Translations under genes and position numbers: made by a program
Assembly (NCBI GenBank): GCA_012931725.1
Contig: CM022945.1
Span: 21,486,318-21,550,317 of the forward strand
Reading direction: 5' to 3'
Source: Litsea cubeba
Lineage: Eukaryota; Streptophyta; Magnoliopsida; Laurales; Lauraceae
Length of the DNA stretch: 64,000 nucleotides
Shown: positions 1 through 10,300 of the stretch, piece after piece
Numbering within the stretch: position 1 is the first letter of the stretch
Layout of the letters: the number at the start of each line of letters is the position of its first letter
The notes under the pieces: generated by a model
Databases searched by the model: none
What the model was told of the DNA's origin: nothing
The model's input: only the letters and a program-made list of their open reading frames with translations

Positions 1-365
1 CGACGAAATTAAACTTCGGTAAATATGTTTATGAATATTTATTTATTTTTATATTAATTTTACATACGAAAATACAAACGTCGGTAAATTTGTTTATTAA
101 TTTTTATATTAATTGTATCAACGAAAATAAAAACGTCGTTAATATCTTTTTAAAATTTTATTTTTTACCTTTAGCAACGAAATTAAACGTCGGTAAATAT
201 GTTTATTAATTTTTATTTATTTTTACGATCATGTTACCAACGAAAATAAACACGTCGGTAAATATCTTTTTAAATTTTATTTTTTACTTTTACCGACGAA
301 ATTAAATGTCGGTAAATCTGTTTATTAATTTTTATTTATTTTTATATTCATTTTATCGACAAAAA
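1..365. repeat. CACTA left subterminal repeat array
   Basis: About six loosely spaced units of the form CGACGAAATTAAA-CGTCGGTAAAT in AT-rich spacer. Each unit is an imperfect inverted repeat (CGACG...CGTCG). In CACTA elements such subterminal motifs bind the element-encoded DNA-binding protein; that role is inferred here from position and from the matching array at 19890-20690. Confidence 0.7.
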
Positions 366-399
366 CAAAATAATTATATATTCCATGATGAATCAAGCG

Positions 400-1015
400 A
401 TAAGATTTGACCAAATAATCATTGTTGACCTCCTAAAGAGGATTTTAGGTTTAGATCGGGAAAAAGTGGCCCACAAAAATTAAAATTGAACCATTAACCA
501 TTTGGTCATTTTTGTCAATATCTCACAAGATATGAAGGATCAATCGTTGGAATTTGATCCAGTAAAAGTTACTTGCCATATAAAGGGGGTCTATGGTCCA
601 TATCTTGCATTAGAGATCCAGATTGTTCGAAAATGTAGAAAAAACGGACTGCATGTCTCAACTCGTGAATGCACTGTAGTAACCATGCATTAATCCAACG
701 ATTGATATTTATTTCAAATATATTTCATGATCCATATTGAATCAACATTTGGGGTTGGGACCTATAACTATAAATGACCTTTTGAAGAGGACTAAAAATT
801 TGGATTGCGAAAACAGGACGTACAAAATTCCATAAATGATGATCTAATGGTCTGTACGTTTTCATCAATACATCACAATCTATAATGATCCAATGGTTGA
901 CTTTTGGTATCATAGCCATTTGTTTGAGAAATGGGAGCCTCATTATGATGAGTACCGTGCTGAGATGTGCAATGCCATGTCGATTAATGATGAATCCAAG
1001 AACATAGTAAACCAA
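400..1015. repeat. Two diverged copies of a repeat of roughly 350 bp, inside the CACTA arm
   Basis: Stretches around 430-560 and 785-910 share an order of phrases (a GAGGA..TTTAG/AAAAATTTGGAT block, a TTTTGTCAATATCTCACA / TTTTCATCAATACATCACA block, then ATGATCCAATGG-like text). They look like an old tandem duplication. No credible coding frame; short frames at 502-693 and 725-1015 lack homology and codon signal. Confidence 0.35.
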
Positions 1016-1254
1016 GCGAATCTACAAGAAATATAAGCAGGTAACTCCAGAAGATGCATCATCTCCTCAGTTTTTAGGTGTACCTCCCATGTCATATGTT
1101 TTTAAATTCTAAATGAAATATGTGAAAGGAAAGAAACCGACTCTCAAACAATTCAATCTGAATTTGGTCATATATAGGACAGAGTTTTGGTCCACACGTG
1201 ACTGTGAAGCTTGTACATTTGCCCTACTTCTTTTATTTTAAATAAACATCGAAT

Positions 1255-1358
1255 TTGAAGTCGTATGATGAACTTAAATTCTACCATTATATTTCTATCT
1301 CCGAAGTTGAAGTCGTATGATGAACTTAAATTCTACCATTATAATTTTATCTCCGAAG
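1255..1358. repeat. 52-bp direct tandem duplication
   Basis: Two adjacent near-identical 52-bp units, starting TTGAAGTCGTATGATG at 1255 and 1307. The second differs by one or two bases at its end. Confidence 0.85.
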
Positions 1359-1489
1359 GTGGTGCAAGGTTAGTGCAGTGGCTATGCAAGCCGGGTGGTA
1401 ATGGCAGTGTAGCGGATGGTTGTGATGGAGAGTAAAAGAGTAGGAGAAAGAGAATGGAAAGAAAAGAATGGAGAAGGAGATGAAAATTA

Positions 1490-2440
1490 GAGTCGGAAAA
1501 TTTATCACCGATGTTTAATATAAAACATCAGTAAAGGTTGGTAGTCTTTTTTACTTGTTTTCAATTAAAAAAATAAAATAATTTTTATTGACGAAAAATC
1601 TATTTTTTGCGACGAAAATAATCGCCGGTAAGTTTTTACCAAATTTTTTCCCTCTCCAGCCACCGAAACCCCTCTTTTTATTATTAACATCATTTTTAAG
1701 GAAAATAAATATCAAAGACTATTATTGACGAATTATATTATCAACAAATTTTATGACGTTAGTAAACCCCTCCCTCTTCGTGCCCTTCGCACACATCGCG
1801 CATCATTTTCCCTCTCCTCTCTCTTTCTTCTCTATTCTCTCTCTCTCTCTCTCTCGTTCCCATCTCTCTGTCTCCCTCCCTTCCTCTCTTCTTCTTCCTC
1901 CCATGTCTCCCCTCGCCTCCGCACCTCCACCTGGAAAATCTTTTAGTGACTATAAGTTCCCTAATCGGGAGCCATTTTTATGAACCATCAGTTCCGTCAA
2001 TTTACTTGCCCCTGATCGAAGTGCTCGCGTCGATTTTCAATTTTTAATTAGGGGAGGTTGCTCGTTTCGGACCCCCGATTAGACGTTATCGAGCCAAAGT
2101 GTTTGAAAATCTTTTTTATTTTTTATTTTATCTCGGTAAAACTATCAGAGACTATTATCGACTGATTATACGACGTTGGTAAAATGAACGATTAGCGGCG
2201 TTTTTTGTAAAACATCTGTAATGTTGAACTCTATTTCTAGGAAAATTAGAAGTCTGAGTCCTTTATCTATAATTTTATCTTTGTCGTAAAAAATTAGAGT
2301 CAGAAAATTTATTACCGACATTTAAAGGTTTTTATATTTTTTTCACTTAATTTGAAAAAAAAATCTAAAATGATTTTTACTAATGAAAAATTATTTTACA
2401 ACAAAAAATAGACATAAAATTCGGCCACCACGTTTTTTTC
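1490..2440. repeat. CACTA arm: subterminal-type motifs and a CT-rich block, partly duplicated
   Basis: Text around 1490-1680 (AAAATTTATCACCGATGTTTAA..., GCGACGAAAATAATCGCCGGTAAG) recurs in diverged form around 2290-2440, each followed by pyrimidine-rich sequence (1790-1910 and 2440-2934). This suggests an internal duplication of the subterminal region plus leader start. The CT-rich frames here are low-complexity and not taken as genes. Confidence 0.45.
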
Positions 2441-2599
2441 CCCTCTACCGCCAAATGTCCTCTTTTCCCTTTTTTTCCCTCTTTTCTTCTCTCTCTTTCC
2501 CCTGCTACTCACTGTTCTGCTGTCTCTCTCGCTGCTCTCGGTCTCTCTCCCGTTTCTCGGCTTCTCGCTCGACATCAAGGCTGTCTCGGTCTCTCTCCC

Positions 2600-2648
<49 letters not shown>

Positions 2649-2934
2649 GGTCTCTCTCTCTTGCAATCTCGGTCTCTCACTCTCGATCTCTCAGATCTGC
2701 TCCCTCTCTCACTCGGTCTCTCTCTCTCTTTCCCTCTGTATCTCGCTCTCTCTTTTCACTCTCTCTCTCTCTCTCTCACTGTCTCTCTCTCACTCGGTCT
2801 CTCTCTCTTGCTCTCTCGGTCTCTCACTCTCGGTCTCTCAGATCTGCTCCCTCTCTCACTTGGTCTCTCTCTCTTTCCCTCTGTTCCCTCTGTCTCTCGC
2901 TCTCTCTTTTCACTCTCTCTCTCTCACTCGGTCT
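2440..2934 (+). other. CT-rich leader of the CACTA transposase gene, 5' piece
   Basis: Strongly pyrimidine-biased sequence with a (CT)n tract at 2603-2644 and phrases such as CTCTCTCACTCGGTCT that resume directly after the inserted retrotransposon at 14899. I read it as part of the non-coding first exon of the transposase gene, split by the insertion at GGTCT. Open frames through it are compositional. Confidence 0.5.
2930..2934. other. Target site duplication GGTCT, left copy (Athila #1)
   Basis: GGTCT immediately precedes the TG of the 5' LTR at 2935 and recurs at 14899-14903 directly after the CA end of the 3' LTR. A 5-bp duplication is the expected integrase signature and fixes both element ends. 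Confidence 0.95.
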
Positions 2935-4996
2935 TGATAAGTCCCTAAAAATGCATAGTTTCATCATCATTTTAGAATAATTAAGGACTTATTCTTCAAA
3001 TCATGCACTGTTTTAGTAGGAAAATCATAATTTTATGTTTTGAGCATCAAAGTTCAAATTCAAGTCAAAATTTATTGAAAAATTGCATTTTTACATACAA
3101 TCATGAATTTCTATATTTTTGGCATTGGAAGTCATAAAATTCCTCATAACTTTTTGTTCACACATAAAATGATGAATTTTCTTTGCACCATTGATTTAAT
3201 TAAAGAATATTTTTTTAATAAAATGGTGACATTTTAAGCATCCATTTAGTGTAAATTGGGTGGACCCGCATATTGCATCATTCCCTACCTTTATGATTAG
3301 AGTATTCTTTAATCCTTGTTTTTATTTTTTGTAGAGAATTTCATAAATTGGGACCCGCAAGAGAGAGAAATCGATTGAAGAATTGAAGATGACATCCAAG
3401 AGAAGATTGCACACACAAGTGGGGCCCATCATGTGTTCCAATTGATAATACAAATCTGAATTTCAGATTTGGAATTATTTAAGCCAAGATGGAAGAAGTC
3501 CAAGCTCAAACAAATTAAGGAGATGCATGCTCACAACCATGGCCCACCTCCTTTGCAACTTGGAATGAAATTAAAATTCAACTCCAAGGTGGGACCATGT
3601 TAAGGATAATTTTTCAGCCATGAAGAGTTCAAAAGATTGGAAGATCTTGCTTAGCAATCCAAGTTGGAAACAAATTGGAAGAGTGCAAGATTTTAGCACC
3701 AAGTTGTTAAAGTTAACTCCAAGAAGATAAGCCTCAAGATTTGAAGTTTGCAACCCAAGAATTATCCCAATATGCTATCACACGTTGAAGCCTCTCCATC
3801 CCAAGTTTCATACGTCTAACAACTCTATGCAAGCAAACACACGTCCAAAATAGGTGGGGACCACATGAATCTCAAGATTTGTTTGAAATCTGAAATTTCA
3901 GATTTGAATTGATTCTTAGCCAAAGTGGGCCCAAGAGAGGAAGTTGCATGAGATAAGAAGAATCCTATTTTCACTAGGATTGTGGGCCAATCCCTTGAAA
4001 CTCTTTCAAAACCCTCCTAATCCTAATCTAAATTGGACCCCACTATACTAATCCTTACCCAAACCAAAACCTTGCAACCCAAGCTATCAAAAAACCATAA
4101 AAAGACCCAATATGGGCTGCACGAGAATCCCATTCCCCCCCTACTCTCTTGGACGACCAGCAACTCCATCTTCCCCTTTTCATTATTTTCCTCCATCTCT
4201 CCCTACTTCCATCACTACTTCATCCAAGGTCTTCTTAAAGGCACACCACCACTTGGATTTTTACGCCGTCGCTCCGTCGCCGTTGCTAGCGTCACTCCAT
4301 CATTGGACCAGCCATTCATCATCTTCCCTTGCTTGGATTTCAGATCGCAAAACGAGAGACGGTTGGATCGCCGTTCTAGACCGCGAGTCCTTCTCCTCCG
4401 TTTAGTGTTTCGGGTGTCTAAGGGTAAGTTTAGATGAACATTATTTTAATTTAAACAATCTTGTAATGGCTATTTGCATGTAATGGGGCTTTCTTTAATG
4501 AATCAAGTTCATGAGGTCTTGGTTTTCACCAATGGGTCAACATCGAATGTTTGTGTGTAAGTGACAGTACACACTTGGTGCGGTGGTCTTGGTTTTTATT
4601 GATGACATTCAGCAAAGTAGCTATTGCATTATTTTAGAATTAAAATCCATCTTTTTATTCTCTGATTTTATTTTATTTTATTTTTTTTTTATTTTTAGGT
4701 ATTTAAATAATCACTACAAATTGGTTGTTCTAACAACTCTTATGGTGAATGCAGTAATTAGATTAGACTAAGTTTTTAGTTTAAGATTTTTATTTCTAAT
4801 TGTAATTAATATTTCAGACTTGTAATTCATTATTTCATGCAAGTAGGATACTTGATTTGTATAGATTTTATTAGGCTAGTACTAGTTTTCAAATAGGACA
4901 GGTTTATTTAAGTGATTACTCCCTGTGGATCGACCTCGGACTTCACCGAGTTATTTATTACTACAATCGCGGCCTTGCACTTGGGGCTAACGATCA
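2935..4996 (+). repeat. 5' LTR of Athila #1
   Basis: Begins TGATAAGTCC and ends CTAACGATCA; the same sequence recurs at 12839-14898. Compared with the 3' copy it has one extra T in the T-run near 3330 and one extra C in the C-run near 4135. The LTR carries pyrimidine-rich sequence around 4130-4420. Short frames inside it occur in both copies and are not genes. Confidence 0.97.
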
Positions 4997-5002
4997 AGTT
5001 TT

Positions 5003-5020
5003 TGGCGCCGTTGCCGGGGA
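5003..5020 (+). promoter_or_regulatory. Primer binding site, tRNA-Asp type (Athila #1)
   Basis: TGGCGCCGTTGCCGGGGA, six bases after the LTR end, is complementary to the 3' end of plant tRNA-Asp(GUC). Minus-strand DNA synthesis would start here. The same 18 bases stand at 44611 in Athila #2. Confidence 0.92.
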
Positions 5021-5934
5021 GTTTTTTTTTCTTCGCTCGAGGTATTTTTCCCAACCTATCTTTTTAATTGCTTTATGGGTGTGCCTTTACTATTCCGCAA
5101 TCATTCTAGATCTAAGGGTAGCATGCATGGAATGTTTGGACCAGCCCTATTGCATTAAAAAGTGGATTTTTAATCTCTGGTTTTTGTTAAAATTGGAACT
5201 ATTTCAGATCTGAAAAATTACTTTTTCTGATTTTTGAAAAATCACATCAATTTCGGAAAATTGCCTAGTTTACTTGTTCTAATTTGGACTAGTTTAGGTC
5301 AGTTTTTTTATTTGCTGGTTAGGATTAATTAAGTTGTGTTAAATTTAGTTTTTTTTTTCATATTTTTAGGTTTTTATAGTTTCCAAAAAAATTCTGGAAC
5401 TTTTCCTCACAAAGGCAAGTCTTAGATAGCGCAAATTCGGCTTTTTGGCCACAAAACTTGCCAAAATCTGAAAATTTCAGAACTTTCATTGGAAACTCAG
5501 TTGTTTTAGTTGTTTTTAAATTTTAAAGGACTCTTAAAAACTTGCTGGAATTTTTTTTAAGAAGGTTAGTTATTTCTTTGGAAAGTCGAACAAACTGCCA
5601 TTCTTGATTGGTTCGATGTCTAGGCAAGTCCTGTCCCATTAGATAAGGGAGACAAGTCTCTTGTTCTAGAAGGTGGTTTTTAAGCGGGACCCTTGCAACG
5701 CATCGCGACCCCACCATCGATCTGGGGGCTTACCTGGTCGGGCCAGTTTCATAGACTTGAGTTTGGGAACTTTCCCTAGAGATATTAAACTCTCTAAGAT
5801 TAGTACTTGCAAGAATTTGAGAATCTTCTTTTAAATTTAAAAACGGACTTAGGTAGTTTTTCTTTCTAGGTTTCTTTATTTTAAAAAAAAAAATTTTCAA
5901 AATTCCAAAAAAGAAAGAAAGACCCCCATCTTCT
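5021..5934 (+). other. Untranslated leader of Athila #1, with blocks shared with Athila #2
   Basis: Non-coding sequence between primer site and gag. Two blocks resemble the Athila #2 leader despite otherwise different sequence: a TGCTTTATGGGTGTGC...GCATGCATGGAATGTT block (about 5070-5140 versus 44669-44735) and a CTGGGGGCT...CTGG(T/C)CGGG...TTTCATAG block (about 5720-5760 versus 45008-45045). Position suggests packaging or dimerisation signals; that is inference. Confidence 0.5.
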
Positions 5935-6039
5935 TGGCAGAGGGACACCTCAAATCGGTTAGAAAGGAAGGAATCACCTGTCAAGAGATTGATTGAATTC
6001 TACGAATCTAGATCTCCTGGTTCTCTAAGGATTTCCAAT

Positions 6040-7392
6040 ATGGCTGATGAGCATAGTGATAATGAAGAAATTAGGAATGAAAACGAAAATGGGAATGGTA
6101 ATGGGAATGGACCCAATAATAATGGGGAGGTGAATCAACCTCTTAGGAGTCTACGTGATTACCTTCACCCTACACGACAAGCCACACCGTCGTGCATGGT
6201 TATACCTGCAGGTGCGGGTCAATTTGATATCAAGCCGGGAGTAATCCAACTTCTTCCCAAATTTCATGGACTTGAATCAGAAAGTGCATATTTGCACATA
6301 AAAGAGTTTGAAGAAGTGTGTGCAACACTACACTTCAATAATGTGAGGGAAGACCTTATCAAATTTCGTTTATTTCCATTTTCCCTCAAAGAAAAGGCCA
6401 AGGCATGGCTTCACTCCTTACAGCCCAATTCGATTGCTCTATGGTCCGACATGGTCCGGGAATTTTTAAAGAAATTTTTCCCATTACATAAGACCAACAC
6501 CTTACGGAGAAATATTATGAATTTTAAACAAAAAGACAAGGAGTCTTATTATAGGTGTTGGGAACGATTTAATGAGCTACTCCTTGCATGTCCCCACCAC
6601 GGATTTGAATTGCACAATACAATTGGTCACTTCTATGATGGACTTAGTCCTGAAACACGTCAATTCGTGGAGATGATGTGCAATGGGGAGTTCATGGCGA
6701 AGAACCCAAATCAAGCATGGACCTACCTTCAGTTTTTGGCAGATAGTGCACAAAATTGGGACACATCTGAAGGTATAGACCCCGTAAAGCAATCGAATCA
6801 GGCCAAAGGAGGGGGGTTATATGTATTAAAAGAAAAGGATGATATTCAAGCAAAAATTGCCTATCTTACAAGAGAAGTTGAGTCCTTGAAATTTGTGAAG
6901 AATAAGGAACCTGCTATAGTATGTGGCATTTGCGCTAGTGATTCACACATTTCTTCAGAGTGTCCAACACTCCCTGCTTTCCAAGAAGTGACTCACGAGC
7001 AAGCAAATGCCACTAACACATACAACCGGCAGTTCAATCATTCTTTGGGTAACACGTACAACCCTAATTGGAGGAATCACCCCAACTTTAGTTGGAGGAA
7101 TGGCCCAAATGCTACTCCGCCCAATTTCAACCAAATGTCAAATCAATTTGGGGGTACTTCTGGTACATATGCTCAAAACACACAGCAAATGGCACCCCCT
7201 ACAAATCAAACGACACCTTGGGATGAACTTGTGGCTAAGTTTATGATGAATCAAGAGTCCATCAATAAGAAACAAGATCGGAACTTTGAGAATTTACAGA
7301 ACACCATGCAAAACCTCTGCAAATTGATTGAAGCACAAAATAAAGGGGTTTTTTCCAGCCCAACCACAGCCCAATCCAAAAGGGCAATATGA
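6040..7392 (+). CDS. gag: Athila #1 gag polyprotein
   Basis: The structural Gag that forms the cytoplasmic particle around element RNA. The first in-frame ATG is at 6040 (MADEHSDN), followed by an Asn/Gly/Glu-rich N-terminus, the retrotransposon gag core (about residues 80-260, with LLPKFHGLESESAYLH and CWERFNELL), and one zinc knuckle CGICASDSHISSEC (C-x2-C-x4-H-x4-C, about residues 295-308). The frame is open upstream to about 5853 without an ATG. Codons from about 5935 (WQRD...RL.R.ESP.K.LI) match the Athila #2 Gag N-terminus, so translation may originally have begun further upstream. The frame ends at 7392, but similarity to Athila #2 moves into the pol frame at a GGGGTTTTTT run (7345-7354), so the last dozen residues are probably frameshift products. 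Likely active, apart from that. Confidence 0.9.
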   Translation: MADEHSDNEEIRNENENGNGNGNGPNNNGEVNQPLRSLRDYLHPTRQATPSCMVIPAGAGQFDIKPGVIQLLPKFHGLESESAYLHIKEFEEVCATLHFNNVREDLIKFRLFPFSLKEKAKAWLHSLQPNSIALWSDMVREFLKKFFPLHKTNTLRRNIMNFKQKDKESYYRCWERFNELLLACPHHGFELHNTIGHFYDGLSPETRQFVEMMCNGEFMAKNPNQAWTYLQFLADSAQNWDTSEGIDPVKQSNQAKGGGLYVLKEKDDIQAKIAYLTREVESLKFVKNKEPAIVCGICASDSHISSECPTLPAFQEVTHEQANATNTYNRQFNHSLGNTYNPNWRNHPNFSWRNGPNATPPNFNQMSNQFGGTSGTYAQNTQQMAPPTNQTTPWDELVAKFMMNQESINKKQDRNFENLQNTMQNLCKLIEAQNKGVFSSPTTAQSKRAI

Positions 7393-10300
7393 GGTTCATC
7401 AAGGTGGTCCGTCAAATTCCAAGGAGCAGGTTCAAGCTGTTACTACTCTACGTAGTGGTAAAGAGATTGAAAAGCCTGATCTGGAAAAAGATAAACAACC
7501 TGCATCCTCCGATCATGAAGGGAAAGAACAGGAAGCTTCTCCTATCAAGGAGAAAAGCCCAGTTCCTCCCGGATTCAAGCCCTTACCGCCTTTTCCCAAT
7601 CGATTAGCTCCTCCCAAGCCATCTTTACAGAACCAGGAAATCTTGGATGTGCTTAAAGAGGTCAAAATTAACATCCCGCTGTTAGACGCAATCAAACAAG
7701 TCCCATCTTATGCAAAGTTTCTTAAGGAATTGTGCACGTTGAAGCGTAAGATACATGTACAAAAGAAAGCATTTCTCACTGAGCAAGCTAGTGCAATTCT
7801 AAAGCACGACACTCCCCCTAAATTCAAAGATCCAGGATGCCCCATAATTTCATGCATTATTGGAAATTATCAAATTGAACAAAAATTGCTTGATCTTGGG
7901 GCGAGTGTCAACTTACTACCTTACTCGGTTTATGTAAAATTGGGGCTGGGCGAACTCAAACCCACCCAGGTTACTCTGCAGCTCGCAGATCGATCAATCA
8001 AAAGACCGAGAGGGATAGTAGAGGATGTGCTTGTGCAAGTTGACAAGTTCTACTTTCCAGTAGACTTTATTGTGCTAGACACTCATCCTGTGGCAGATCC
8101 TCATGCTCAGATTCCGGTAATTTTGGGGAGACCATTTTTAGCCACATCCAATGCACTGATCAATTGCCGGAATGGAAAAATGACTCTATCTTTTGGTAAC
8201 ATGACATTAGAGCTAAATGTTTTTGACCTTTGCAAACAACCACGGGATGATAACATTGACCTTGAAGAAGTAGATTTGATCGGTGTTCTTACAGCAGAAA
8301 CTTTTGAAAAATCGATCTCCGATTCCATTGAGTCAATTGAGGACCTGACCCTCTGTGAAGAAGCACATGATAGCACTGTTGAAATGGTCAACACTGTAGG
8401 CAAACCCTCTTTTGAAAAGCTGGTACCAACTGGTACTCCGTCTTTTCCATCTCAGGTGAGGCCGCCCAAACCTGAGTTGAAACCCTTGCCCTCTCACCTG
8501 AAATATGCATACCTTGGAGAAAATGAAACATTTCCTGTAGTCATTTCTGCATACCTTGACAAGGACCAAGAAGTCCAACTCTTAGAAGTGCTCAAACTGC
8601 ACAAGGGTGCAATTGCTTGGACCGTGGCTGACATTAAGGGAATTAATCCCCTCGTGTGTACACATCATATCTATTTGGAGGAGAATGCGAAACCCTCCCG
8701 TCAGATGCAACGCCGGTTAAACCCCACCATGCAGGAAGTGGTTAGGGCTGAAGTTTTGAAACTTCTAGACGTTGGTATCATCTACCCAATTTCGGATAGC
8801 CAATGGGTCAGCCCTACCCAAGTTGTACCTAAAAAGGCCGGCGTCACTGTAGTCCGTAATGCTAATGATGAGCTCGTCCCAACCCGTGTACCCACAGGTT
8901 GGCGAGTTTGTATCGACTACAGGAAGTTAAATGTTGTCACACGAAAGGATCATTTCCCCCTACCCTTTTTGGACCAGATTTTAGAACGGGTAGCTGGCCA
9001 CGAGTATTATTGTTTCTTAGATGGATATTCCGGGTACAATCAGATAGAAATCGCCCCGGAAGACCAAGAGAAAACAACTTTCACATGCCCCTTTGGCACC
9101 TTTGCTTACCGACGAATGCCCTTTGGGCTGTGCAATGCTCCGGCAACCTTTCAAAGGTGCATGCTGAGTATTTTTAGCGATATGGTGGAACATTTTCTCG
9201 AAGTCTTCATGGACGATTTTTCAGTTTTTGGAGAGTCATTCCAAGATTGTTTGAGCAACTTAACTAAGGTCCTCTCTAGGTGTGAAGAAAAGAACTTAGT
9301 ACTTAATTGGGAAAAATGTCATTTTATGGTACGACAAGGAATTGTCCTTGGCCACATTGTATCATCTAAAGGATTGGAAGTGGACAAAGCCAAAATAGAC
9401 TTAATTTCCAATTTGCCCACCCCAAAAGCCGTAAGAGATATAAGATCTTTCTTAGGGCATGCCGGATTCTACAGAAGGTTCATAAAAGGTTTCAGTGTCA
9501 TTTCTAGACCATTATGCAACCTTCTGCTAAAGGAAGCAGAATTTGAGTGGACAGAGGCATGTCAAGTGGCTTTTACCAAGCTTAAGGACATGTTGACGAC
9601 CGCTCCAATTATGCAACCTCCAGATTGGAGCCTACCATTTGAAATCATGTGCGATGCTAGTGATTATGCGGTTGGGGCAGTTCTTGGGCAACGTAGAGAC
9701 AAAAAGCCATTTGTGATTTACTATGCTAGCAGGACTTTAAACAGTGCACAGATCAATTATTCAACAACAGAGAAAGAATTATTGGCTGTGGTCTATGCAC
9801 TGGATAAATTCCGTTCCTACTTAATTGGATCCAAAATTGTGATATTTACTGACCATTCTGCGCTGAAGTATCTTCTTTCTAAGAAAGATGCCAAGCCTAG
9901 ACTGATCAGATGGATCCTTCTACTCCAAGAGTTTGATATTGAAATCAAGGATAAGAAAGGAGTAGAAAACGTGGTGGCCGATCATCTTTCTAGGCTTGTC
10001 CTTTCCAAAACTTTAGAACCCTTACCAATCCAGGACACTTTCCCTGATGAGCATTTATTTGCCACATTTTCCCATTCTCCATGGTATGCAGACATTGCTA
10101 ATTATCTAGCTTCGGGTGAAATTCCAAAAGAATGGACGCAGCAAGATAAAAACAAGTTTTTCTCTGAGGTGAAACTGTTCTTCTGGGATGAACCATACCT
10201 TTTTAAATACTGCCCAGACCAAATCATTAGGAGATGCATTCCTGACCATGAAATCAATAGTGTTATATCCTTTTGCCACTCGCATGTTTGTGGTGGCCAT

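Larger units (their letters stand above)
1..2934 (+). mobile_element. Left part of a CACTA (En/Spm-like) transposon, interrupted at 2934
   Basis: This is the left arm of the element whose right terminus is at 20700; the true left end is outside the window. Evidence: short units built on CGACGAAA...CGTCGGTAAA (positions 1-365, more diverged near 1500-1640 and 2160-2200) match the GCCGACGAAA...CGTCGGC units beside the right terminus, and a CT-rich leader follows, as it does again after 14904. The arm is cut at 2934 by an Athila retrotransposon. Orientation is taken from the plus-strand transposase frame at 16424. No long coding frame with recognisable homology is present here. Confidence 0.7.

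Noticed and set aside
2383..2937. 184-codon Ser/Leu-rich plus-strand frame
   Set aside because: Pure CT-repeat translation; other frames and the opposite strand are equally open; runs into the retrotransposon TSD.
4033..4437. 134-codon frame repeated in shorter form at 13936
   Set aside because: Lies inside both LTRs and changes with one homopolymer base; LTR regulatory/leader sequence.
5730..5984. 84-codon minus-strand frame over the gag start
   Set aside because: Shadow of the conserved plus-strand gag N-terminal coding region.
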